DNA of 64,000 nucleotides from Methylorubrum sp. B1-46. GTDB taxonomy: Bacteria > Pseudomonadota > Alphaproteobacteria > Rhizobiales > Beijerinckiaceae. The notes beneath the pieces are model-generated. The model had not been told where the DNA came from. It worked only from the letters and a program-made list of their open reading frames with translations, and did not search any database. Each line of letters opens with the position of its first letter. Position 1 is the first letter of the stretch. Where the stretch lies: positions 721,001-785,000 of the forward strand of contig NZ_CP088247.1 of assembly GCF_021117295.1 (NCBI RefSeq), written 5' to 3'. Shown here in pieces: positions 25,967 to 33,819 of this stretch. Made by a program: the position numbers and the translations under genes.

Positions 25967-28441
25967 ATGACGGCGCAGGGACCGGACAGGCCGGATCAGG
26001 AGACAGCCGAGACGAGGGCTGCGGCGCGGGAAGCGGCGCGAGCGGCCGCCCTTCTCGCGCGCCAGCTCGGCCGCCTTGCCGGCAGCGCGGGGCGGGGCGC
26101 ATGGCGCAGCGGCGCGGCGGCGGCCAAGGAAGCGGTAAAGGGGATCGCGCCGGTCTTCGCACGGGCGGCAGACCGCCTTCGCTCGACCGGACCGCGCGCG
26201 GCGCCCGCCGCACCCGTGGCGGATCCGGCGCCGGTCGAGCGGCCGGAGACGCGGCGCCCATCCTCCGACAGTCGCCCCGCCCGCTCTCCCCGCCGCCGTC
26301 GGCCATGGCTCATCGGAGGGGCGATCCTCGTCGGCCTGCCGCTGGTGATCCTGGCCGGCTACATCTTCGCCGCCTTCGCCACCCTGCCGCCGCTCGGCGG
26401 CGTGGCGCCGGAGGCGGCCCAGCGCGCCCTCGTGGTCGAGGCCGAGGACGGGCGCTCCTTCGCCACCCGCGGCGCGTTCCAGGGCGAGCGGCTGACCGAG
26501 AAGACGCTGCCGCCCCGGCTCGCCCAGGCCATCGTCGCGATCGAGGACCGGCGCTTCTACAGCCACTGGGGCATCGACCTGCGCGGCATGGCCCGCGCCA
26601 TATGGCGCAACGCCACCGGCGGCGGCGTGCGCGAGGGCGGCTCGACCATCACCCAGCAATATGCCCGCCTCACCTCGCTCAGCCAGGAGAAGACGCTCCG
26701 GCGCAAGATCCAGGAAGCCTTCCTGGCGCTGCGCCTGGAGAGCACGCTGACGAAGCCCGAGATCCTCGTCGGCTACCTCAACACCGCCTATTTCGGCGCC
26801 GGCGCCTACGGGGCGGACGCGGCGTCGCGGCGCTATTTCGGGCATGGCGCCGAGAAGCTGACCCTGCCGGAGGCGGCGATGCTGGCCGGCCTCGTGCGCG
26901 CGCCCTCGCAGCTCGCCCCGACCCGCAATTTCGGCGGCGCCAAGGAGCGGGCCGACCTCGTGCTTCAGGCCATGGTCGAGACCGGCGCGATCAGCCAGCC
27001 AGAGGCCGACAAGGCGCGGGCCGAGAAGCTGACCCTGCACACCCCGCCCGAGACGCCGCCGGGCACCAACTACTTCCTCGACGCGGTCCAGGGCGAGGTG
27101 AAGCGGCTGACCGAGGCGGCCGGCGACGTCACCGTCCGCTCGACGCTCAACCTCGATCTCCAGAGCCTCGCCGAGGGCGTGCTCGCCCGCCGCCTCGACG
27201 CGGAGGGAGGCAAGAAGAAGGTCGGCCAGGGCGCGCTGATCGCGATGGCGCCCGACGGCGCGATCCTCGCCATGGTGGGCGGGCGCGACTACGAGGACAG
27301 CCAGTTCAACCGGGCGACCCAGGCCAAGCGGCAGGCCGGCTCGCTGTTCAAGCTGTTCGTCTACCTCGCGGCCTATGCGCGGGGCTACTTCCCCGATAGC
27401 GTGCTCGTCGACCGCCCGACCCAGATCGGCGAGTGGGAGCCGCAGAACTCCAACAACCGCTTCCGCGGAGCGCTGCCGCTGCGCCAGGCCTTCGCGCTCT
27501 CCGTCAACACCATCGCGGCGCAACTCGGCGAGGAGGTCGGGATCCCCGCGATCGTCGCCGAGGCGCGCCGGCTCGGCGTGCAGGCGGAGCTGCCGGCCGT
27601 GCCGAGCCTCGCGCTCGGCACGGCCGACGTATCGCTCTTCGAGATGACCCGCGCCTATGCCGGCGTGCTCGGGCCGGGCGTGCCGGTGGAGCCCTACCTC
27701 GTCCGAACGGTCCGCGGGAACACGCCGCAGCCGCTGTTCCAGCGCCCGGCACCGAAGCCCGGCGCGGCGATGGACGCGCAGGTCCAGTCGATGATGCTCG
27801 ACTCGCTTCAGGCGGTGGTGGAATCCGGCACCGGCAAGGCGGCACGAGTCAACGGCCTCGCGGTCGGCGGCAAGACCGGCACCAGCCAAGATTACCGCGA
27901 CGCGTGGTTCGTCGGCCTGACCCCGGACATGATCGTCGGCGTCTGGGTCGGCAACGACGACAACGCGCCGATGAACAAGGTCACCGGCGGCGACATCCCG
28001 GCCCGCGTCTTCCACGATTTCGTGGAGCGGGCGCAGAAGGTGATGAAGGGCCGCAAGCGCCCTGCCCCCTCCACCGCGCGGGCCGAGCCGGCTCCGACGG
28101 CCGTGGCGCCCGCGGCACCGGCCACAGGCGAGGTGCGCGGCGTGCCCGAGGTGGTCGATACCGGCACGCTGACGATCCGCGGTCGCAAGGTGCATCTGCT
28201 CGGCGTCGTCGGCGAGAGCGGCGCGCTCGCGCGCCAGCTCGCGCGCTACCTGCGCCGCCGCGAGGTGATCTGCTCCGGCGATCCGACCTCCGCCCGCTGC
28301 CGCCTCGACGGCGACGACCTCGCCGCCCTGATCGTGACGGCCGGGGGGGCGCGGGCGAGCGAGGACGCGCCGAGCGACCTGATCGAGGCCGAGGATCAGG
28401 CCCGGGCCGAGCGGGCCGGTTTGTGGCAGCGGGAGCGGTGA
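25967..28441 (+). CDS. PBP1A-family bifunctional peptidoglycan synthase with nuclease-fold tail
   Basis: An 824-residue class A penicillin-binding protein that polymerises and cross-links peptidoglycan. It has a long basic cytoplasmic N-tail (1-112), a membrane anchor (about 114-136), and a glycosyltransferase 51 domain with AIEDRRFYSHWGIDLRG and GGSTITQQYAR. The transpeptidase domain has the active-site SLFK, the SVN motif and KTGTSQDYRDAWFVG. After a Pro/Ala linker, residues about 731-824 look like a degenerate staphylococcal-nuclease-type domain: DTGTLTIRGRKVHLLGV at the start and EAEDQARAERAGLWQ at the end. The nuclease catalytic Asp/Pro-Glu features are missing there, so a binding role is more likely. 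ATG 25967 is preferred over an earlier in-frame start. Confidence 0.94.
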   Translation: MTAQGPDRPDQETAETRAAAREAARAAALLARQLGRLAGSAGRGAWRSGAAAAKEAVKGIAPVFARAADRLRSTGPRAAPAAPVADPAPVERPETRRPSSDSRPARSPRRRRPWLIGGAILVGLPLVILAGYIFAAFATLPPLGGVAPEAAQRALVVEAEDGRSFATRGAFQGERLTEKTLPPRLAQAIVAIEDRRFYSHWGIDLRGMARAIWRNATGGGVREGGSTITQQYARLTSLSQEKTLRRKIQEAFLALRLESTLTKPEILVGYLNTAYFGAGAYGADAASRRYFGHGAEKLTLPEAAMLAGLVRAPSQLAPTRNFGGAKERADLVLQAMVETGAISQPEADKARAEKLTLHTPPETPPGTNYFLDAVQGEVKRLTEAAGDVTVRSTLNLDLQSLAEGVLARRLDAEGGKKKVGQGALIAMAPDGAILAMVGGRDYEDSQFNRATQAKRQAGSLFKLFVYLAAYARGYFPDSVLVDRPTQIGEWEPQNSNNRFRGALPLRQAFALSVNTIAAQLGEEVGIPAIVAEARRLGVQAELPAVPSLALGTADVSLFEMTRAYAGVLGPGVPVEPYLVRTVRGNTPQPLFQRPAPKPGAAMDAQVQSMMLDSLQAVVESGTGKAARVNGLAVGGKTGTSQDYRDAWFVGLTPDMIVGVWVGNDDNAPMNKVTGGDIPARVFHDFVERAQKVMKGRKRPAPSTARAEPAPTAVAPAAPATGEVRGVPEVVDTGTLTIRGRKVHLLGVVGESGALARQLARYLRRREVICSGDPTSARCRLDGDDLAALIVTAGGARASEDAPSDLIEAEDQARAERAGLWQRER

Positions 28442-28494
28442 GAGGCGGTCGGGTGATCAGCCCGCATCCCTCGCGGCCGAGGACGGGCGACGCG

Positions 28495-28520
28495 TGGCAC
28501 CTGCAGCGCGACGGGTGCCA
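28495..28520. terminator. Possible bidirectional terminator between convergent genes
   Basis: TGGCACC (28495-28501) and GGTGCCA (28514-28520) pair around a 12-base loop in the 86 bases between the converging PBP1A gene and the phospholipase-like gene. There is no T-run, so this is a weak call resting on position. Confidence 0.3.
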
Positions 28521-28527
28521 TCGATGA

Positions 28528-29115
28528 TCAGGGCGTGCGGCACGCCATGGCCGCCGTCGCCTCGACCACACTGAGCGCCCGGCGTCGAACTTCGTGGGAG
28601 ACACGCGGGCTGTCGGCGACGGCCGACGCCTCGCGCTTCAGCGCCGCGTCGCAGGCGCAGGACGGATGGCCGCTGGCGTCGTAGCAGGTATCGTGGCGCA
28701 TGCAGGCCGCGTCGAGCTCGTCGATCGGGGGCGCCCCGTCGCCACGCTGACCCTTGCCGCAGTAATTGCCGTGGAACAGTGCTTGGCCGGCCACGACCTT
28801 GTCGAGATCGCCTTTCGGCGGTGCCGGGGTTTCGGCCTGCCCACCCGGATTGAGATCGTTGGCCGGGCCGCCCGCTCTGGCTCCCGATCCGCGCAGCGTC
28901 TTCGGGATGCCGGAGCTTGCGCCGGGCTCGTTCAGGGGTTCCGCAGCGCGGGCGTTCGGATCCGAGAGATCCGGCAGCGGCGGAGGAGGTCCCGGACGAG
29001 GCTCCTCGATCTCCGTCGTCGCGGCAGGTACTTTCTCCACGGCGCCCTGTGCTGAAAGATCATGCGGGTGGATCAGACAGATCAGCCCAAGCACGATGAG
29101 AAGACGAGATTTCAT
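28528..29115 (-). CDS. Secreted phospholipase A2-like protein
   Basis: A 195-residue protein with a signal peptide (about 1-22, ending LSAQ), a Pro-rich spacer (about 35-105) and a C-terminal domain carrying the phospholipase A2 hallmark. A glycine-rich calcium-loop-like YCGKGQRGDG (118-127) is followed by DELDAACMRHDTCYD (132-146), with the His141-Asp142 pair and flanking cysteines, then SCACD. In the PLA2 family the His activates water to hydrolyse the sn-2 ester of phospholipids with calcium help. Activity here is inferred. ATG 29113-29115 has a GGGGG ribosome site; a TTG four codons earlier is less likely. It is divergent from a small Cys-rich secreted protein. Confidence 0.78.
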   Translation of the reverse strand: MKSRLLIVLGLICLIHPHDLSAQGAVEKVPAATTEIEEPRPGPPPPLPDLSDPNARAAEPLNEPGASSGIPKTLRGSGARAGGPANDLNPGGQAETPAPPKGDLDKVVAGQALFHGNYCGKGQRGDGAPPIDELDAACMRHDTCYDASGHPSCACDAALKREASAVADSPRVSHEVRRRALSVVEATAAMACRTP

Positions 29116-29232
29116 CGTGTCCCCCAAATTGCGAACCGATCAACTTGGAGGCTGCCGATTTCGTTCCTCAGGGCCGGACGCGTATCGATCGAATAGGCAT
29201 ATCCGCGAACACTGCTCCGAGAAGACAAGTTT

Positions 29233-29260
29233 TGCGTGTGAAATGTTTATATTACACGCA
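29233..29260. promoter_or_regulatory. Inverted repeat in divergent promoter region
   Basis: TGCGTGT (29233-29239) and ACACGCA (29254-29260) are exact reverse complements around a 14-base AT-rich loop. It lies between the divergent phospholipase-like and Cys-rich secreted genes, about 118 bases from one start and 103 from the other, so a shared operator is possible. Confidence 0.35.
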
Positions 29261-29362
29261 TTCATCGACGAAGCGCCGAGCCGATGCGAGTGTGCAACGA
29301 TTGAAGATCCTGCGGCGTTCTCGCCTTCGGCCCAGATCGATTGGGCACCTTGGGAGCAGATC

Positions 29363-29608
29363 ATGCTGGGACGTTTTGGGCTGGGAGTCGTTTTGACCAT
29401 GGTGGCCGGCAGCGCTGCGTTGGCCGCGCCTATGTCGGATGAAGACAAGGCGGTCCTTCAACAGCAATGTGCCGGTGATTTCACGACTTTCTGTGCCGGC
29501 TTGCCGCCCGAGGACGGCCCCGAAACCCAGGCCTGCTTCCAGAAGAACATGTCTCAGCTCTCCCCTGGCTGCCGGACTGCGATTCAGGCGTACAAGAAGA
29601 AGGGTTGA
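29363..29608 (+). CDS. Small secreted cysteine-rich repeat protein
   Basis: An 81-residue protein with a clear signal peptide (MLGRFGLGVVLTMVAGSAAL, cleavage after ALAA) and a mature part of about 58 residues with four cysteines (QQQCAGDFTTFC, QACFQKN, SPGCRTAI). The pattern matches the cysteine-rich repeat (GLG1-type) found as single repeats in small rhizobial periplasmic proteins. GGGAG six bases before the ATG supports the start. The mature domain probably folds through two disulphides in the periplasm; its function is unknown. It shares a divergent promoter region with the phospholipase-like gene. Confidence 0.8.
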   Translation: MLGRFGLGVVLTMVAGSAALAAPMSDEDKAVLQQQCAGDFTTFCAGLPPEDGPETQACFQKNMSQLSPGCRTAIQAYKKKG

Positions 29609-29804
29609 CGCTTCGCAGCCGGAGATGATTGGCAGCGCAAGTCGCTCCACGATGGACGGCAGGGGTTCACTTCTGCCGGCCAAGCTCGTAGTATTTAAAG
29701 AATATATATATCTCTATTTCCTGAGATTTCTGGACAATAGATATTTCCACCCCGATATAAGATCCAGAATCGGCAACTCTCGTCCAGACCACATCTTGTT
29801 ACTC

Positions 29805-29830
29805 GATACGGCACTTGCGATTCCCGTATC
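29805..29830. promoter_or_regulatory. Inverted repeat upstream of TAXI receptor gene
   Basis: GATACGG (29805-29811) and CCGTATC (29824-29830) pair around 12 bases, 37 bases ahead of the TAXI gene ATG and just downstream of an AT-rich stretch (29690-29760) that probably holds the promoter. It is a candidate operator or leader hairpin only. Confidence 0.3.
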
Positions 29831-29867
29831 ATCAGCGTCATAGGCCATATCGGATTGCTTGGCGTGC

Positions 29868-31277
29868 ATGAGGCCCGTCCCGCGTCCTGGGGGTGTGTCG
29901 GTGGGGAAGTCAGCTTTTTCGAGGAGCCGCGAAGCGCTGTTGCTTCTCAGTCTGACGCCTGTCCTGATCCTCGGCGCCGCCGCAGCGTATTACCTCACAC
30001 GGCCCACGACCCTGACCATTGCCGTCGCTCCGAGTGGCGGGACCGAACCGGCCCTGCTGCGCGCCTATGCCGACGAACTCGTCCGAAGACGGGTCGGCAT
30101 CCGGCTGAAGGTCATCCCATTCGACGGCGTGCGCGAGAGCGCGGAGGCGCTCAAGGCCGGAAAAGCCGACCTCGCCGTGGTCAGGCCCGATGTCGCGATG
30201 CCGGGCAACGGCTTGACCCTCGTCGTCCTGAGGGAACTCGCCGTCTTCGTTGCGGCGCCGATCTCCACCGGCATCACCAGTTTCCCGAATCTGGCGGGCA
30301 AGCGATTGGGTCTGCTGGCCGGCCGAACCGCCGACCGGACACTCGTCGGCCACCTGGCCGACCATTACGGGCTGGAGATCCTGGCCGACGCGGCAAGCGG
30401 CGTCGTGCCGGCCAATGCCATGTCCATCGTGCCGATCGAGGAGGCCGAGATCGAAGCGGCGCTCCGAGACCGGCGTCTCGACGCGATGATTCTGGTCTCC
30501 ACCCCGACTTCGCCGGCCGCTCGGCGCGTCGTCGGCCTCGTGCACGCCGCGAGCGAGGAGGATGGCGCGACGCTCGTCGGAACCGCCGAGACCGGCGCGG
30601 TCCTGGCGCGTTGGCCGCGTCTGCAATCGATCACGATTCCGGCGTCCCTATTCGGCGGAAATCCGCGCCTGCCCGCCGAGGACGTCACGACCGTCGGCTC
30701 GTCCTATCGCCTGATGGCGCGCGCCAGCCTGTCACGCAGCGTCGCCGCCGAGGTGACGCAGCACCTGTTCGAGATGCGGGCAGCCTTGGCGGACAAGGTG
30801 TCGGCCGCGGAGAGCCTCACGCACCCGGCCTACGAGGACAGCGCGGACGCCACCAGCGCCCGCCTCCCCATCCATCCCGGCGCGCTCGATTACTACGAAC
30901 GCGAGCAGGAGACGTTCATCGAGCGCTACGAAAGCTGGATCTATCTGGTCGCCATCCTGGCCGGCGGATTCGGCTCGACGCTCGCATGGCTGCGGCAGCG
31001 TCTCGGACGCATCCGCCGGGAGCGGATCGCGGTGGCCACGACGCGCCTGCTGGAATTGCGCTCCGACGCCCGACGCGAGAGGGAACGAGGGCGTCTGGAG
31101 ACCATGGCCGCCGAGATCGACGATCTCGCCGCCAGCATCGCGCGCCATGCCTTGAACCGCCCGACGGAACCGCGGATGCTGGGTGCGGCCAATGTCGCCA
31201 TCGAGGCGGCCCGTTCGACGGTCCGGCGCCGTATGGGGCAGGACGGTGTGCCGGAAGGCGCGCCGGACGTGATCTAG
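29868..31277 (+). CDS. Membrane-tethered TAXI-family solute-binding protein
   Basis: A 469-residue TAXI (TRAP-associated extracytoplasmic immunogenic) receptor. It has an N-terminal membrane helix (about 20-43), a periplasmic type-II binding domain opening LTIAVAPSGGTEPALLRAY with GVRESAEALKAGKADLAVVR, and a second membrane helix (about 360-382). A charged, probably coiled-coil cytoplasmic tail of about 85 residues follows. TAXI receptors normally hand ligands to a fused TRAP permease, but none is encoded nearby and the protein is anchored at both ends, so it may sense rather than transport. Start uncertain: ATG 29868 is used, though GTG codons near 29901-29907 would also leave the first helix intact. 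Confidence 0.82.
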   Translation: MRPVPRPGGVSVGKSAFSRSREALLLLSLTPVLILGAAAAYYLTRPTTLTIAVAPSGGTEPALLRAYADELVRRRVGIRLKVIPFDGVRESAEALKAGKADLAVVRPDVAMPGNGLTLVVLRELAVFVAAPISTGITSFPNLAGKRLGLLAGRTADRTLVGHLADHYGLEILADAASGVVPANAMSIVPIEEAEIEAALRDRRLDAMILVSTPTSPAARRVVGLVHAASEEDGATLVGTAETGAVLARWPRLQSITIPASLFGGNPRLPAEDVTTVGSSYRLMARASLSRSVAAEVTQHLFEMRAALADKVSAAESLTHPAYEDSADATSARLPIHPGALDYYEREQETFIERYESWIYLVAILAGGFGSTLAWLRQRLGRIRRERIAVATTRLLELRSDARRERERGRLETMAAEIDDLAASIARHALNRPTEPRMLGAANVAIEAARSTVRRRMGQDGVPEGAPDVI

Positions 31278-31460
31278 GCTTTCAGGCGTCCGGCGCGGGT
31301 GTCCACCTCACCGGCGGGAGGTGACTTCGACCCGCGAGGATCGGAGGGCCGGTCGGCCATGCGGAGCGGAGGTGCGGCGGCCCGATGCCGAACCGCATGC
31401 CGCCTCGGCAACGCCTCCTACTACCGTTTCCGATTGATCGCTTCGGTTTTTACCCGACGT

Positions 31461-31553
31461 CGTCATCGCGAGGCGAAGCCGTGGCGATCCAGGGTGCGAC
31501 ATTTCCGGAAAGCGCGGAGCCCTGGATTGCTTGCGCCTTACCTCGCAATGACG
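31461..31553. repeat. Palindromic intergenic repeat, family B, copy 2
   Basis: Arms of 34 bases (31461-31494 and 31520-31553) are inverted, imperfect copies: the left opens CGTCATCGCGAGGCGAAGCC and the right closes CTCGCAATGACG, with a core ATTTCCGGAAAGCG. It shares this plan with 19432-19522. It occupies most of the 335-base gap between the TAXI and AMP nucleosidase genes; the short frames that cross it are not genes. Confidence 0.75.
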
Positions 31554-31612
31554 AAGAGACGCCGAAGCGATCCAGCGGAGACCGTATGAGACCATTCCGA
31601 TCGCGTTCGACG

Positions 31613-33100
31613 CTACCGGAACGGCGGCTCATCAAAGCTCCTGAGCTTCCTCGAATGCAGGCCGGCCCGGTCGGTGCGCAGCGCGTCGAGGGTCGCCAAC
31701 CCGATCTGGAGATGCTCGGCCACCGCGCGCTCGTAGAAGGCGTTGGCCGCACCCGGAAGCTTGATTTCGCCGTGCAGCGGCTTGTCGGAAACGCAGAGCA
31801 GCGTCCCGTAGGGCACCCGCAGGCGGTAGCCTTGGGCGGCGATGGTGCCGCTCTCCATGTCCACCGCGATCGCCCGCGACAGGTTGATCCGCCGCCGCTC
31901 CTGGCTGAAGCGGAGCTCCCAGTTGCGGTCGTCGTAGGTCACGACGGTGCCGGTGCGCAGGCGGCGCTTGAGCGCATCCGCCCGCTCGCCGGTGACGGCG
32001 GCCGCCGCCGCTTGCAGGGCGATCTGCACCTCGGCCAGCGCCGGCACCGGAATCTCCGGTGGCACGAGGTCGTCGAGGATGCGGTCACGGCGCAGATATC
32101 CGTGGGCGAGCACGTAGTCACCGATGGTCTGCGATTGGCGCAATCCGCCGCAATGCCCGACCATCAGCCAGCAATGCGGACGCAGCACCGCAAGGTGGTC
32201 GGTGATGGTCTTGGCGTTGGAAGGGCCGACGCCGATATTGACGAGCGTCGAGCCCTGGGGCGCCCCGTCCGGCCCGCGGCCGACGAGGTGGTAGGCCGGC
32301 ATCTGGTACTTGTGCCAGGGCGAGGCGGCGATCAGCGCCGCCGGGTCGGCAGAGGCCGCATCGGCCCGCTCGACCACGATCCCGCCGGGCAGCACCAGCC
32401 GCTCCCCCTCTCCCGCCGCCAAGCGCTCCAGCCCGTGGCGGACGAAGCCGTCGACGTAGCGGTGATAGTTGGTGAGCAGGATCCAGGGCTGGATCTCGCG
32501 CCAGTCCGAGCCTGTGTAATGCACGAGCCGGCGCAGGGAGTAATCGGTGCGCACCCCGTCGAACAGGGCGAGCGGGCGCGGTTCGCCAGGGCTTTCCAGC
32601 CAAAGCCCGTCGGCCACCTCGTCGCCGACGACCGAGAGCAGCGGCACCGGAAACAGGGTGGCGAGGTCGCTGGTGCTGACGCCGCTGCCGCCGAGATCGG
32701 TGCCGGGCTCGACGATATAGGGATAGGGGATCTCCTGGCCCGAGAGGCCGACCTCGATGCTGGCGCCGTAATCGCGCACCAGCGGCCGCAACTGCTCCAG
32801 CAGGTAGGCGCGGAAATAGCCCGGCTGCGTCACCGTCGTGGCGTAGAGCCCCGGCGCCTGGAACTTGGCGGTGGCCCGGTTGAGACGCGGCAGCGGCCCC
32901 GTGGGTTGGTAGGTCAAGCGCAGCTCAGGGTAACGGAACTGGAGCCGCTCGGTCGCGTCCGGCGGAATCCGGTGCTCGAGGTAGCGCGCCAGCGCCGCCT
33001 GCAGCGCCTGGGTCGCGCCCGCATGCAACGCTTCGAGCCGATCCACGGCCGTCTCCGCGTCGGCGACAGCCTCCATCGGCCGCAACTCGTCGATGGCCAT
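31613..33100 (-). CDS. amn: AMP nucleosidase
   Basis: A 495-residue enzyme that hydrolyses AMP to adenine and ribose 5-phosphate. The N-terminal regulatory domain (about 1-180) precedes the nucleoside-phosphorylase-fold catalytic domain, recognised by LVNIGVGPSNAKTITDHLAV, MVGHCGGLRQSQTIGDYVLA and the purine/ribose site AIAVDMESGTIAAQGY. Length is normal for Amn. The ATG lies at 33098-33100. It is divergent from trmO; a family A repeat lies in the shared upstream region. It probably sets intracellular AMP and feeds purine salvage. Confidence 0.95.
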   Translation of the reverse strand: MAIDELRPMEAVADAETAVDRLEALHAGATQALQAALARYLEHRIPPDATERLQFRYPELRLTYQPTGPLPRLNRATAKFQAPGLYATTVTQPGYFRAYLLEQLRPLVRDYGASIEVGLSGQEIPYPYIVEPGTDLGGSGVSTSDLATLFPVPLLSVVGDEVADGLWLESPGEPRPLALFDGVRTDYSLRRLVHYTGSDWREIQPWILLTNYHRYVDGFVRHGLERLAAGEGERLVLPGGIVVERADAASADPAALIAASPWHKYQMPAYHLVGRGPDGAPQGSTLVNIGVGPSNAKTITDHLAVLRPHCWLMVGHCGGLRQSQTIGDYVLAHGYLRRDRILDDLVPPEIPVPALAEVQIALQAAAAAVTGERADALKRRLRTGTVVTYDDRNWELRFSQERRRINLSRAIAVDMESGTIAAQGYRLRVPYGTLLCVSDKPLHGEIKLPGAANAFYERAVAEHLQIGLATLDALRTDRAGLHSRKLRSFDEPPFR

Positions 33101-33222
33101 GCATCCTCCCCGCTCGCCCCACGGTGTCTACATCGACACGGCCGGCGAGACGAGCAAGCGGCCTGCAGGAATGCGGCCCGCCTTGCAGCCACGCCGCACC
33201 GAGGCGACAAGGCATCGTGAGA

Positions 33223-33268
33223 GCATCATCCCGAAAGGTGGCCGCCGGCTTTCGGAAGAAGACGATGC
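33223..33268. repeat. 46-bp palindromic repeat, family A, copy 2
   Basis: An imperfect palindrome opening GCATCATCCCGAAAGG and closing CGGAAGAAGACGATGC, the same length and ends as the copy at 20334-20379. It lies 41 bases upstream of the trmO ATG in the divergent region with amn, so it is probably transcribed in the trmO leader. Confidence 0.78.
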
Positions 33269-33309
33269 AAAAGTCAATGCAATCACCTGAACCGAGAGCG
33301 CGAGGGCGG

Positions 33310-33816
33310 ATGAACGAGAATGTCGAGCGGCGCCCCGGCGAGGAGGCGATCCCGCTGCCCGCCGAATACGATGCCGGCCTCTACTTCATCGGCCGGGTGC
33401 GCACGCCCTGGACGACCCGCGCCGAGTGCCCGAAGAACAACACCCAGACGGATGCGGTCTGCACGCTCGAAGTCGATGGGCGCTACCAGCCGGCGCTGCA
33501 GAACCTGGAAGGCGCCACCCACCTGATCGTTCTTTACTGGATGGATCGGGCGGCGCGGGACCTTGTGCGCCAGCAGCCGCGCCACGCGCCCGCCAGCCGC
33601 GGCACCTTCTCGCTGCGCTCGCCGGCGCGGCCGAACCCGATCGCCCTGGCCGTGGTCGAGCGGCTCGCCATCGTTGACGGCACGGTCAGCGTGCGCGGGC
33701 TCGACTGCCTCGACGGCACGCCGCTCCTCGACATCAAGCCCTATTTCGCCTCGACCGACAGCCGGCCGCAGGCGCGGGTCGATCGCGCCGGAACGGAAGC
33801 CCCGGCCGCGTCCTGA
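33310..33816 (+). CDS. TrmO/TsaA-like tRNA methyltransferase
   Basis: A 168-residue protein of the TsaA/TrmO (UPF0066) family, a beta-barrel SAM-dependent enzyme that methylates the t6A37 modification in tRNA-Thr in E. coli. Diagnostic stretches are FIGRVRTPWTTRAECPKN near the N-terminus, HLIVLYWMDRA, and SLRSPARPNPIALAVV, with LDCLDGTPLLDIKPY at the C-end. GAGGGCGG lies just before ATG 33310; the frame is open upstream through the palindromic repeat, but that is not coding. tsaD, which makes the t6A substrate, is also in this window. It converges on the acetyltransferase gene with three bases between stops. Confidence 0.88.
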   Translation: MNENVERRPGEEAIPLPAEYDAGLYFIGRVRTPWTTRAECPKNNTQTDAVCTLEVDGRYQPALQNLEGATHLIVLYWMDRAARDLVRQQPRHAPASRGTFSLRSPARPNPIALAVVERLAIVDGTVSVRGLDCLDGTPLLDIKPYFASTDSRPQARVDRAGTEAPAAS

Positions 33817-33819
33817 CCG

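Noticed and set aside
25796..28195. A 799-codon minus-strand open frame opposite the PBP1A gene
   Set aside because: Shadow of a GC-rich gene with intact catalytic motifs; no protein-like features.
31299..31595. Short open frames on both strands between the TAXI and AMP nucleosidase genes
   Set aside because: They run through the family B palindromic repeat, and their products are simply translations of the repeat.
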